Notes: generated by a model not told the origin, from the letters alone. Positions 34,226 to 43,411 are shown, counted from the first letter of the stretch. The stretch: 64,000 nt of DNA from UBA1858 sp965262455 (GCA_965262455.1 CBDHFH010000008.1:248001-312000); one strand, 5' to 3'. Made by a program: numbers and translations.

Positions 34226-35386
34226 ATGACAAACCATCTGCGCAGCTTTGATGTCACAGATCGTGCGCTAGTTAAAGAATTCATAAAAGTGCCCTGGTCT
34301 ATATATCAAGACGATGCGCACTGGGTGCCGCCGCTAATTAAAGAACGTCTTGATTGTTTATCGCCACAGCACCCTTATTTTGAACACGCAAAAGTACGAT
34401 TTTGGATACTATTCAAAGCGGGCGCTGCGATAGGTCGCATTAGTGCTCAACATGATCAGCTAAAGTCCACGTGCGATGATCAGTCAGTCGGTTACTTTGG
34501 TATGTTTGAGTGCATTGATGACAAACAGGCGGCTGGGCAATTAGTTGAAGCTGCGGAAACTTGGCTGAGAGAGCAAAAAGTGGAGTTGATTCGTGGCCCA
34601 TTCAGCCTGTCAATAAATCAAGAAAGTGGTTTATTGGTTGATGGCTTCGATACGCCACCCTATATCATGATGGGACATGCCAAACCTTATTATCAAACAC
34701 TTCTACAAGCGCATGGATATAGTAAAGCGAAAGATTTATATGCATGGTTTAATCAATCTGAGTTCAAAGATACTCCTGCAATGCAAAGATTGGTAGATCG
34801 ATACCAAAATCGTATCGTGATGCGCGATATAGACACTAGACATTTTGATCGTGATATAAAACTGATGATGGGTATCTTTAACGATGCTTGGGCAAATAAT
34901 TGGGGGTTTATCCCTTTTACTGAAAATGAATTTGTGCACTTAGGCAATGAAATGCTGCAATTAATCCCAGCGAGTCATTTCAAGCTGGCCGAGCTGGATG
35001 GTGAGCCCGTGGGTATGATTGCTGGCTTACCTAATTTCAATCAGATCATTAAAGATCTGAATGGCCAGTTGTTTCCGTTTGGTATTTTCAAGTTCCTCTG
35101 GCGTTTAAAGTTTTCACCGCCCACCACGGGCCGTGTTGCGCTGTTAGGAATAAAGCAAAAATACCAGAATCAGCTGATTGGCTCTGCACTTGCTTTTTTA
35201 TTAATTAAACAGATTAAAAAAGTTGCACGTGATACGGGTGTGGTAGAACATGAAATGTCATGGGTATTAGAAGACAATCATCGCTTAAATAAAATATTAG
35301 AGAGTTTAGGTGGCAGACGTTATAAAACATATCGTGTCTTTGAAAAGCCATTGAGTGATCTCCAACAGAGTGTGAATAGTGGATAA
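34226..35386 (+). CDS. GNAT-like acyltransferase, candidate bacterial ceramide synthase (bCerS)
   Basis: A 386-residue soluble protein with an N-terminal region opening LVKEFIKVPWSIYQDDAHWVPPL and a C-terminal GNAT-like fold (GRVALLGIKQKYQNQLIGSA as the acetyl-CoA-like loop region). This family is often left unnamed or mislabelled in databases. Its Caulobacter relative occurs in the sphingolipid locus, where a GNAT-type protein was shown to be the ceramide synthase. The neighbours here (lipid hydroxylase, nucleotidyltransferase overlapping by 8 bp) are consistent. It would N-acylate the sphingoid base. The call depends on memory of that family plus context, so it is tentative. Confidence 0.6.
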   Translation: MTNHLRSFDVTDRALVKEFIKVPWSIYQDDAHWVPPLIKERLDCLSPQHPYFEHAKVRFWILFKAGAAIGRISAQHDQLKSTCDDQSVGYFGMFECIDDKQAAGQLVEAAETWLREQKVELIRGPFSLSINQESGLLVDGFDTPPYIMMGHAKPYYQTLLQAHGYSKAKDLYAWFNQSEFKDTPAMQRLVDRYQNRIVMRDIDTRHFDRDIKLMMGIFNDAWANNWGFIPFTENEFVHLGNEMLQLIPASHFKLAELDGEPVGMIAGLPNFNQIIKDLNGQLFPFGIFKFLWRLKFSPPTTGRVALLGIKQKYQNQLIGSALAFLLIKQIKKVARDTGVVEHEMSWVLEDNHRLNKILESLGGRRYKTYRVFEKPLSDLQQSVNSG

Positions 35387-36161
35387 ACAATGGAATGCGG
35401 TCATCTTAGCGGGTGATCGTGGGCCCAATGATCCCGTCGCCTCAGCAGCGGGTGTAGAAGGTAAGGCTTTTGTTGCACTGAATAGCAATACACTACTAGA
35501 AGATATTATTTCAGTGTTACATGCAAGTGAGTCTATAAATAATATATATGCAGTTGGCCCTAAACAAGAATACTTAAATAAGTATCCGTCAATACAATCT
35601 CATATTGAGCAACATCAGGTACACGTCATTGAACCTGCAGATGGGCCGAGTGCAAGTGCGATGCGGGGTGTCATGTTTGCAGATAATTATCCCACGTTGA
35701 TTGTAACCTGTGATTTGGTGTTTATTAATACTGATTTAATAGATCAATATTGCAAACTCATGTCGAATGTAAATGCAGATTTTGTCGCCTGCGCAATCGA
35801 TTATGAAGTTATTCATGCGCAGTTCCCTCAGCTGAAAAAAACACAATACACGTTTGCCCAACGTGCTGTGTGTTTTGCCAATGTGTTTGCAGTATTATCG
35901 CCGCAAGGGTTAAAGGCATTGGACTATTGGCAAGAGATAGAGAAAAGTCGTAAAAATCCAATTCAACTGATTCGAAAAATAGATTGGTTGAGTTTGATTA
36001 ATTATAAGTTGGGTCGATTGAGTTTGGATCAAGTTGCGGCGAAGCTGTCAGGCAAAGTAGGGGCGCAATTAGCAATTGAATCAATGCCTCATGCGGAATT
36101 AGCCATTGATCTTGACTCAGCAGAAGATTACTACCTTATTAAGGATACCCTTCGATTGTAG
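35379..36161 (+). CDS. nucleotidyltransferase (MobA/GT-A-like)
   Basis: A 260-residue protein with the GT-A nucleotidyltransferase opening VILAGDRGPNDPVA, a lysine in EGKAFVAL and an acidic site in LIVTCDLVF. The start overlaps the candidate ceramide synthase stop by 8 bp. The glycine-rich loop differs from classical LxGGxGxR, so the nucleotide and substrate are uncertain. Homologs tend to travel with the preceding acyltransferase family. A role in making an activated head group is inference. Confidence 0.7.
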   Translation: MDKQWNAVILAGDRGPNDPVASAAGVEGKAFVALNSNTLLEDIISVLHASESINNIYAVGPKQEYLNKYPSIQSHIEQHQVHVIEPADGPSASAMRGVMFADNYPTLIVTCDLVFINTDLIDQYCKLMSNVNADFVACAIDYEVIHAQFPQLKKTQYTFAQRAVCFANVFAVLSPQGLKALDYWQEIEKSRKNPIQLIRKIDWLSLINYKLGRLSLDQVAAKLSGKVGAQLAIESMPHAELAIDLDSAEDYYLIKDTLRL

Positions 36162-36166
36162 TCTAT

Positions 36167-36892
36167 TTATTTCGACCATTTTTCTGCAAGTTTTTCTGCA
36201 CACGCTAGATCTTGCACAAAATCAACTTCAGTCCAATCGAGTCCGTTGATAGGGCATATGCCGACAAGGTTATTAGTGGCAAGTTGATCAATGATAGATA
36301 AGTACCATTTCTGTAATGATTCAGGTTGATACATTAAATTCTCAATAGTCTGTTTGAAGTGTGTCGCTCCTTGCGGATTGAAATGCATGATGCCGATAGA
36401 TTCTGCATTCACTTTATCTAAAGATAATTTTTTTCCAACAGACATCAGTTGTGAGCCTTGCGCAATAACTTTCATGTCATCGTCATCATAATTTTCTTTT
36501 TCATCAGTGGCCAAGGTAATGGGAAATTCATCTTTTGCGAGTAATGTGCTAATCACGTCAGGTTCAAATAAAGTATCTCCGTTCAATATTAAAAAATCAT
36601 CAGTAAAGTGCTCTTTTGCCATCCAGCAACTCGCCAGATTGTCTGCGATCTCATAAAAAGGGTTATACACATAGCTGACTTTATTCTGATATTTATTAGC
36701 GAGTAATGTCTCTATGCGTTGGGCAGCATATCCGACTACTGCAATTACTTGAGTGATGCCTACTTGCATTAATGCATCGATTTGCCATTCAATGAAATGT
36801 TTGCCGGCAAGCTTGAGTAAGCATTTGGGTGTTGATTCAGTATAGGGTAGTAAGCGGCGCCCCTGGCCAGCACATAGTATTATGGCTTTCAT
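36167..36892 (-). CDS. LicC-like phospho-alcohol/sugar cytidylyltransferase
   Basis: A 241-residue protein with a complete signature ILCAGQGRRLLPYTESTPKCL (in two blocks), the metal-binding LILNGDTLFE and a C-terminal EVDFVQDL. It resembles phosphocholine and related cytidylyltransferases, which make CDP-alcohols or NDP-sugars. It is on the opposite strand to its neighbours and converges on the previous gene with a 5-bp gap. The Caulobacter ceramide phosphoglycerate pathway also uses a cytidylyltransferase. Together with the CDP-alcohol phosphotransferase at 40197 it could supply a sphingolipid head group. Confidence 0.75.
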   Translation of the reverse strand: MKAIILCAGQGRRLLPYTESTPKCLLKLAGKHFIEWQIDALMQVGITQVIAVVGYAAQRIETLLANKYQNKVSYVYNPFYEIADNLASCWMAKEHFTDDFLILNGDTLFEPDVISTLLAKDEFPITLATDEKENYDDDDMKVIAQGSQLMSVGKKLSLDKVNAESIGIMHFNPQGATHFKQTIENLMYQPESLQKWYLSIIDQLATNNLVGICPINGLDWTEVDFVQDLACAEKLAEKWSK

Positions 36893-37023
36893 GAAAAATA
36901 GTTAAAAAAGGGTTAGTGTTAATCAGCTGAATATATGAAAATAGAATTAAATTCCACTTGTATGTAACTATACACTAACGTTGCTTATTAGGTGATGATT
37001 ATTCAATGTCAGGCTAATCTGTT

Positions 37024-38073
37024 TTGATTATTACGAGATACATAACTCGCGAAATTCTAAGACCGTTTGCTTTAATATGCGCAGTGCTTTTATTGTTAAT
37101 GGTAAGTTACAGTGCGTTGATGCTTCTCGCAGACGCGGAAAGTAATCTCATCCCGGGTAATTTATTGGCAATATTGATTGTTGCCAAAACCATTGCCGCA
37201 TTTGAGTTATTTCTTCCTTTGGCGCTATATATCACTCTATTGTTAGGTCTGGGAAAGCTTTATTCTGAGCAAGAAATAAGCGCATTGCAGGCGTCGGGGA
37301 TGAGTGTGTTCGGCTTAATGAAATGCTTTATGCCGCTGATTATCTCAATTACTATATTAACAGCGATTGTCGCTATATTCGTGCGTCCGTGGGCCTACGA
37401 CCTTCGCTATAGTGCAAAATTTCAAGCACAGCAGACGTATGATTTTGAACATTTAGAGGAAGGTTTTTTTTATGAAAATAAAGACACTGGACAAGTCTAT
37501 TTTGTTAGAGAAATAGATAACGATAGCCAAGTAAATAGAGATATTTTTATTTATCAGCCTGATGTTGATACCTCACAAGTGATTTACGCCGAACAGGGCT
37601 ATACACAGGAAGGCACCGACAAACTTTCACCTATTATGGTGTTCATTAATGGAACTGCGCATCAACTAAAAGAGTCTGGCAGCGATACGTTGGTGAATTT
37701 TAATCAGCTTGTCATTAAACCAAAAGATAAACAATTGGCTTCGCCGTCATTCAAACGTAAAGCGGCGTCTACACACTATTTGGCTACATCAAAAAACAAA
37801 AATGAAGTAGCTGAGTTTCAATGGCGAGTAACATCAGCATTTAAGGCGTTTTTATTGGCCTTAATTGCCATTATGTTAGCGAAGACTACGCCCAGACAAG
37901 GCCGTTATGGCAAATTAATATTGGGTATTATGTTTTTCTTTGTGATTCATGCCGCTAGCTTGGTGGCAAAAGCATGGATGGAGCAGGGCACTTTAACTAG
38001 CATGCCTGGACTATGGAGCATCAATATATTGCTGTTAGTTGTGACTCTGATTATGTTTAAACGCTATAGTTGA
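37024..38073 (+). CDS. lptF: LptF-type permease subunit
   Basis: A 349-residue protein of the LptF/LptG (YjgP/YjgQ) family. Three N-terminal membrane helices come first (about residues 12-120), then a periplasmic jellyroll-like domain (about 125-265), then three C-terminal helices. It opens IITRYITREILRPF. The start is a TTG, since an in-frame stop lies at 37015-37017 and no ATG is available before the conserved beginning. With LptG it forms the permease that extracts lipid from the inner membrane using LptB. The setting in a sphingolipid locus suggests a second, dedicated pair. Confidence 0.85.
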   Translation: MIITRYITREILRPFALICAVLLLLMVSYSALMLLADAESNLIPGNLLAILIVAKTIAAFELFLPLALYITLLLGLGKLYSEQEISALQASGMSVFGLMKCFMPLIISITILTAIVAIFVRPWAYDLRYSAKFQAQQTYDFEHLEEGFFYENKDTGQVYFVREIDNDSQVNRDIFIYQPDVDTSQVIYAEQGYTQEGTDKLSPIMVFINGTAHQLKESGSDTLVNFNQLVIKPKDKQLASPSFKRKAASTHYLATSKNKNEVAEFQWRVTSAFKAFLLALIAIMLAKTTPRQGRYGKLILGIMFFFVIHAASLVAKAWMEQGTLTSMPGLWSINILLLVVTLIMFKRYS

Positions 38074-38074
38074 T

Positions 38075-39154
38075 ATGTCGATTCTGCAGCGATATATAGG
38101 TATCAGTGTAGTGCGGGGTTTTCTGCTACTTGCGCTAATTATGGTGTCATTGTTTTCAATCATCCTGCTCATTGAAGAACTCGATCAAGTCGGCACTGGT
38201 CATTACAACTGGTGGTTGGCAATCAAGTATGTGTTATTCCACATGCCCAAATTTCTGCTTGATTTTGCTGCTTTCATTAGTTTGGTTGGTTCGATTATAG
38301 CGTTGGGTTCATTGGCCTCTAATTATGAATTAGTGGCAATTGAAAGTGTTGGCGTATCACCACTTGCTGTGATAAAAGCGGTTTTATTAGCTGCTTGCGC
38401 ACTCATGGTTTTCATCATGGTGAATGCACAATTCATTATTCCGGCAACCTTGCAATCCGCTCATATTGAAAAGACTTTAGCGATCGAAGGTCGTGATGGG
38501 TTTATTAGTGAAGCTGGCTATTGGGCGCAGAGTAATCATAGGTTTATACATATTAAAGATGTTGAAAATGGGCGCATACCAACGGATGTTGAAATTTTTG
38601 AATTCAATAGCGATTATGAATTGCAACGATATTATTTTGCTAAAAAAGTATTACTGGCAAATGATCAAATCTGGCAATTACATAAAGTGACTATTAAAGA
38701 AGTAGTGGGCGGTGAACTAATAGTTAAGCAATTGGCTAATGCTCAATGGACATCATTTCTCACGGCCTCACAATTGGGAGTGATCGTCGCAAGACCTGAA
38801 GCGTTATCCATTACAAATTTATATCATTATGTAGATGGCTTAAAGCAACGTGGTGAGCAATCCCATCGGTATGAATTGTTGTTTTGGCAAAAAATCACCA
38901 CACCAATTTCAGCGGCAATTATGATTTTATTAGGTATGCCCTTTGTATTTGGCTCTCAACGTCATGTGTCAACAGGCAAGCGTATTACGCTTGGAGTGTT
39001 GGCCGGCATTTCATTTTATGTGCTATCACAAATCATGACTCATGTTGGATCTTTAATGCAATGGCCACCCTTTATAATCGCTTTTTTCCCTGTTAGTGTA
39101 GCGATTATAATATTGGTGATTATTCACTGGCGTACTAAGCATAGCTACGCTTAG
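38075..39154 (+). CDS. lptG: LptG-type permease subunit
   Basis: A 359-residue partner of the preceding gene with the same six-helix plus periplasmic jellyroll layout, opening ILQRYIGISVVRGFLLL and containing ELVAIESVGVSP, the coupling-helix region that contacts the ATPase. It starts one base after the lptF stop. The last 20 bp overlap the 3' end of the convergent metallophosphoesterase gene. No LptB, LptC or LptA homolog is near, so an ATPase shared with the LPS system is likely. Confidence 0.85.
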   Translation: MSILQRYIGISVVRGFLLLALIMVSLFSIILLIEELDQVGTGHYNWWLAIKYVLFHMPKFLLDFAAFISLVGSIIALGSLASNYELVAIESVGVSPLAVIKAVLLAACALMVFIMVNAQFIIPATLQSAHIEKTLAIEGRDGFISEAGYWAQSNHRFIHIKDVENGRIPTDVEIFEFNSDYELQRYYFAKKVLLANDQIWQLHKVTIKEVVGGELIVKQLANAQWTSFLTASQLGVIVARPEALSITNLYHYVDGLKQRGEQSHRYELLFWQKITTPISAAIMILLGMPFVFGSQRHVSTGKRITLGVLAGISFYVLSQIMTHVGSLMQWPPFIIAFFPVSVAIIILVIIHWRTKHSYA

Positions 39155-40124
39155 TTGTTATTTGCTGTGGCTCATTCGCGATAAATTTTTTTACTTTCAT
39201 ATCTAAGGTGTAGCTTTGTTTTAGCACTGACCAGTGTTGGTGTTGTCGGCATATGTCAAATAATAAAAACTCTGCCTGATAGCCTGGTTTTTTACTGATG
39301 CTTGATGTAGACGACATGCCGACTATGGGCAGTTCTACTTGATTATCACATACGATGGACTCGAGGCACGTATGATGGCCATGTCCATGTAGAACAACAT
39401 CCACTGGATATTGTTGCAATAGTGACATCAGTTGTTGATGATTCAGCAAGCATTTGCGTGAAGGGGTATGAGTGACAGTAATGGGGTGGTGCACGAGTAC
39501 AACTTTGCAATAATTATTTAATGTTTGATTGCATAAAATAAGTCTAAGACGCTCAAGTGATGCATCATGCATGCGTCCAGTGGCACGAAACCATGGCGCA
39601 TCATAGATACTGTTTAAACAAATAAAAGCGACATTTTTTCTAATTCGCACAGTAGGGTATAACTGATTGAGACAGTCGAGGGCATTCTCATTTGGGTTAA
39701 ACGTCGAGCCTTGTTCGTCATCTCCACATAAATATGGTTCCCATAATTGGAAGCTCCTGGACCATTTTTCATTCACGTACAGGTCATGATTACCAGGAAT
39801 AACAGTGACGTTTGCAGGTGTCCCAAGCTGCTCAAGCCATTGACGGACTTCCTCGAATTCATTTTTTAATCCGATATGTGTGAGATCGCCAGTAATGGCG
39901 TAGTGATCAATATTGAGTTGCTGAAAAGTCTTCAGTGCAACATCAAGCACCCAGCGTTGATGAGTATGGCGTCGCCGTCGCAACCAGGACAAATATCCCA
40001 GGATACGTTTATTAGCTAAGCGAAGTGGGTTTGGCAGGCTAATGGATGATAGGTGTAAATCTGAAAGTTGCACAAATCTTAAAGACTCATTAGCATGCGC
40101 GCCAACTTGATTGCTTTCATTCAT
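39135..40124 (-). CDS. calcineurin-like metallophosphoesterase
   Basis: A 329-residue protein with all five metallophosphoesterase blocks: QLSDLHLS, ITGDLTHIG, IPGNHDLY, LVHHPIT and LHGHGHH. It has no signal peptide. Substrates of this fold include nucleotide conjugates, cyclic nucleotides and UDP-diacylglucosamine (LpxH). The gene is divergent (72 bp) from the CDP-alcohol phosphotransferase and sits in the lipid locus, so a lipid or CDP-conjugate phosphatase is a fair guess. Confidence 0.82.
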   Translation of the reverse strand: MNESNQVGAHANESLRFVQLSDLHLSSISLPNPLRLANKRILGYLSWLRRRRHTHQRWVLDVALKTFQQLNIDHYAITGDLTHIGLKNEFEEVRQWLEQLGTPANVTVIPGNHDLYVNEKWSRSFQLWEPYLCGDDEQGSTFNPNENALDCLNQLYPTVRIRKNVAFICLNSIYDAPWFRATGRMHDASLERLRLILCNQTLNNYCKVVLVHHPITVTHTPSRKCLLNHQQLMSLLQQYPVDVVLHGHGHHTCLESIVCDNQVELPIVGMSSTSSISKKPGYQAEFLLFDICRQHQHWSVLKQSYTLDMKVKKFIANEPQQITTKRSYA

Positions 40125-40196
40125 AAAGATTCTGCGTCGGAATAATAGATCAGTACTACGATTTGGGATTTATGTTACCTGCTATTATATACATAT

Positions 40197-41432
40197 ATGA
40201 ATTATCACATTATTAATACTTGTGATGTCGCCTTATGGGGCATATCACAGCAAGTGAGAATTGAAAAAGTACTTGCCCGAGTGGGTGATTTTCAATGTTG
40301 CCAAGATCTTGCTCAGCTGTCCGATGAAGAAGATATTTTATTATTACGTGCTGATTATTTATACGAAGCAAATGTAATAAAAAAGTTGATTGAACAAAAA
40401 GATACACTGTTGACGAGTTCTTGCGAGAAGTCTCTGCCTGCTGCCGCATGGACTAAAGTAAAACATTCATCTCAGCTAATTAATATGCTGCAAAGTGGTC
40501 ATTCCTCGCCTTTACCCGAAGGCATTAACAGTGTTTCACCGAGAATGCTTACAGGGGGTTATGATCCGCGTTTGAGAAAATATGATTTAGCGCATGTAGT
40601 ACAAATTAATCATCAAGATAAATTAATTATCGAAAATTATCTGTATGATAAATCGTATAAAGGGATTACAGATTTAGTCACCAAATGGTGGTGGCCATTA
40701 CCGGCAAGATGGGTTGTAAGGCAATGTGCGGCATTCAAAATTACACCTAATATGGTGACCGGCTTTGGTTGGCTGTTGACAATTCTGTGTGGCGTGGCTT
40801 TTTATCATGGTGAATTTGTATTAGGGCTATGTGCTGCATGGCTAATGACATTCTTGGATACTGTCGATGGCAAACTCGCGCGAGTAACACTGCAGTCAAG
40901 TAAAATCGGCCATGTGATGGATCATGGACTGGATATCATTCATCCTCCTATTTGGTATTGGTGTTGGTTGATGGGAGTAGGTTCTGAGTACATTAGTGTC
41001 ATGGGTGTCACGCTGCCCGCAATGACATGGATGTGGATTTTATTTGTGGCCTATGTCGGTGGCAGAGTGTTTGAAGGTTTATTCCAACTATTCTTTAATG
41101 ATATCAGTATATTTTGTTGGCAACCGATGGATTCTTATCATCGATTAATCACAGCCAGGCGTAATCCTTGCATGATTATGCTGACGTTAGCTCTTATTGT
41201 CTCTAGTGCTGAAGATGGTTTTATTTGGGTTGTTGTTTGGTCAGTGTTATCTACTTTATTACTTGCAGGGCGGTTTATATATGCATTATTGATGCGATTA
41301 TTATCCGGCCCGCTGGTATCATGGATTGAAAATATTGAACCTAATATGGAGCAATCTAGTTTAGCGGTGAGACTATTTACAGGATATCCGGCGCTAAAAA
41401 CAATAGCCCCATTACTCACTAATACTAAGTAG
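40197..41432 (+). CDS. CDP-alcohol phosphotransferase with degenerate N-terminal nucleotidyltransferase-like domain
   Basis: A 411-residue protein. Residues 170-400 are a membrane CDP-alcohol phosphotransferase with every catalytic residue in place: Asp221, Asp224-Gly225, Ala228-Arg229, Gly238, Asp242 and Asp246. Residues 1-150 look like a decayed GT-A nucleotidyltransferase domain (EDILLLRADYLYEANVIKKL), similar in layout to bifunctional inositol-phosphate cytidylyltransferase/DIPP synthases but without the glycine-rich loop. It joins a phospho-alcohol to a lipid. In this locus a ceramide or ceramide-phosphate acceptor is plausible. Confidence 0.83.
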   Translation: MNYHIINTCDVALWGISQQVRIEKVLARVGDFQCCQDLAQLSDEEDILLLRADYLYEANVIKKLIEQKDTLLTSSCEKSLPAAAWTKVKHSSQLINMLQSGHSSPLPEGINSVSPRMLTGGYDPRLRKYDLAHVVQINHQDKLIIENYLYDKSYKGITDLVTKWWWPLPARWVVRQCAAFKITPNMVTGFGWLLTILCGVAFYHGEFVLGLCAAWLMTFLDTVDGKLARVTLQSSKIGHVMDHGLDIIHPPIWYWCWLMGVGSEYISVMGVTLPAMTWMWILFVAYVGGRVFEGLFQLFFNDISIFCWQPMDSYHRLITARRNPCMIMLTLALIVSSAEDGFIWVVVWSVLSTLLLAGRFIYALLMRLLSGPLVSWIENIEPNMEQSSLAVRLFTGYPALKTIAPLLTNTK

Positions 41433-41470
41433 TTCTTATGCTAAGTAATTTTTCTACTAAGTGATTTTTC

Positions 41471-42454
41471 ATGTGCAGCAATAAAATAGATAATCATCAA
41501 ATTGTTGCAATTAGTAATCCTCGCAGTGGCCGTAACAAACGCGGTGGTTTTGAGAAATTTTGTAAAGTGATTGCGTGCTATCCGCAGATTCTGCATGTCG
41601 TTACCAGTGACACTTCAGATCTAGTTCAAACACTGCAAGCATGTAAGCAAAGTGCATGTAAGGTATTGATCATCAACGGTGGTGATGGAACACTTTTGCA
41701 TATACTGACCTATTTAAAGCAGGCGGAAAATTTAAATTTCAATCCGAGTCTAGTTTTGCTGCAGGCAGGAACGACGAGCATGGCATATGGTGATGTGGGC
41801 TGTAAGGGGAAATTAGACCAAGTACTGGCAAAGATTATTGGTAGTTATTTTGATAACAGCAATCAACTAACGAAGACAAAGCGCGATGTTATTAGTATGA
41901 CATTGCCGGCAAGGCCGTTAACGATTTGCGGAATGTTTTTTGGTGGCGGAGTTATATATAACGGCATTTTATATTGCCGCCAAAATTTACATACTAAAGG
42001 CTTGCGTGGTGAATTTGGGCCGTCAATGGCAATGATTCGGTATCTATTAGATTGGTTAACAGTCAATAAGATGACTACATCGACTTGTGCAAAAATCACC
42101 TATGATCATAAACAAGTCGAAGAAGCCGATTTTACTTTCATCACAGCGACAACATTGAAACGCTTACTGATGGGAGTTTATCCCTATTGGGCGCAGCATT
42201 CGGACAACACACCACTAGCATTCACTTTAATAAAAAAAAATGCACCGCAGGCAAGCAAAGCATTCAGAAGAATCATTTTTGGGAGATCGCCTGATGTTGA
42301 AGTAGAAGAAAATTTTTACCATAGCGTAAGCTGCACTAAAGTGACACTGGATATACACGATGGATTTACTTTAGATGGAGAATTGTTTGGGCAAGCAGGG
42401 TGTCTGACAAGAGTGGAACTCGAGTCTGCCGGTGAAGTTACCTTCTTAACATAA
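41471..42454 (+). CDS. diacylglycerol/ceramide kinase-family lipid kinase
   Basis: A 327-residue protein with the DAGK catalytic motifs SNPRSGRNKRGG (residues 15-26) and GGDGT (70-74), plus the C-terminal DGELFG. The same fold serves diacylglycerol, sphingosine and ceramide kinases. In Caulobacter a kinase of this family phosphorylates ceramide. The stop overlaps the start of the next gene (ATAATG, one shared base), and the CDP-alcohol enzyme is 38 bp upstream, which argues for a joint head-group pathway. Confidence 0.82.
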   Translation: MCSNKIDNHQIVAISNPRSGRNKRGGFEKFCKVIACYPQILHVVTSDTSDLVQTLQACKQSACKVLIINGGDGTLLHILTYLKQAENLNFNPSLVLLQAGTTSMAYGDVGCKGKLDQVLAKIIGSYFDNSNQLTKTKRDVISMTLPARPLTICGMFFGGGVIYNGILYCRQNLHTKGLRGEFGPSMAMIRYLLDWLTVNKMTTSTCAKITYDHKQVEEADFTFITATTLKRLLMGVYPYWAQHSDNTPLAFTLIKKNAPQASKAFRRIIFGRSPDVEVEENFYHSVSCTKVTLDIHDGFTLDGELFGQAGCLTRVELESAGEVTFLT

Positions 42455-43347
42455 TGGGCGCTCAACTCGAACAATACTTTACGAGCAAGTTATGCTATCA
42501 GCATGATGAGGTGCTTGAATCATTTGTCGTGTCAATAAAGCAAAAACATCCACAAGCCGTGACGGGGGTCGTGTTCTATGGTTCCTGCATGCGCACTCAT
42601 GAATATAAAGATGGCATGCTGGATTTCTATGTGATTGTTGATCGCTATACACATGCATACAAAAGTTATTGGTATCGTCTCGCAAATGTATTAATGCCGC
42701 CTAATGTTTTTTATTTGCAGATAGATGTAGCGGGTAAAACATATCATGCAAAATATGCAGTCATGAGCCAAACAAGTTTAATGCGTCGCGTAAGACAAGA
42801 CTTCCACTGTTATTTTTGGGCGCGCTTTACGCAACCCATGGCATATATCTTCTCGCGTGATAAAGAATTTATGTCATGGTTTGTTAAGGTGCAATGTGTT
42901 GCGGCTGAGAAATTCTATCATTCGGTAACGCCGTCACTAAAAAACACACTAGCTAGCCGCGACTTTTGGATTAAAGGATTGCAGCTGACGTATGCAGCAG
43001 AGTTAAGAGCTGAGACACAGTCGCGTGCCACGCTTATCTATGAAAACGATAGTGAATATTATGATGCAATATATTCTTACATCACACCAGCAACCAACTT
43101 AAGCAACACGCGCCTATTGTTTTATCAAATGCAATGGAAACTTAGAATTGTTTATGGAAAGCTGTTATCTGTAATAAGGTTGATGAAAGCAACAACAACA
43201 TTTGATGGGGGTGTTGATTATATCGCGTGGAAAATAGAACGACATACCGGAGAGGCGATCTTTATTAGTGACAAAATGCGTAAGTACCCTTGGCTATATA
43301 TTTGGCCTGTCGTATTTAAGTTATTTAAACAGGGTAAAATCCACTAG
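42454..43347 (+). CDS. nucleotidyltransferase-fold protein, distant Tam41-like
   Basis: A 297-residue soluble protein. The N-terminal part has a nucleotidyltransferase-like core: VVFYGSCM with Gly43-Ser44, then MLDFYVIVD with Asp57 and Asp63. The Gly-Ser followed by DFxxxVD pattern resembles the mitochondrial CDP-diacylglycerol synthase Tam41. The C-terminal half is helical and unrecognised. It is translationally coupled to the lipid kinase. If the likeness is real, it could activate a lipid phosphate with CTP for the CDP-alcohol enzyme. I cannot confirm homology by eye. Confidence 0.5.
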   Translation: MGAQLEQYFTSKLCYQHDEVLESFVVSIKQKHPQAVTGVVFYGSCMRTHEYKDGMLDFYVIVDRYTHAYKSYWYRLANVLMPPNVFYLQIDVAGKTYHAKYAVMSQTSLMRRVRQDFHCYFWARFTQPMAYIFSRDKEFMSWFVKVQCVAAEKFYHSVTPSLKNTLASRDFWIKGLQLTYAAELRAETQSRATLIYENDSEYYDAIYSYITPATNLSNTRLLFYQMQWKLRIVYGKLLSVIRLMKATTTFDGGVDYIAWKIERHTGEAIFISDKMRKYPWLYIWPVVFKLFKQGKIH

Positions 43348-43411
43348 CACAATGTGCGTAATAAATTTATATTTTAATACATAAATATTATAATTATTAA
43401 CTATTATACAG

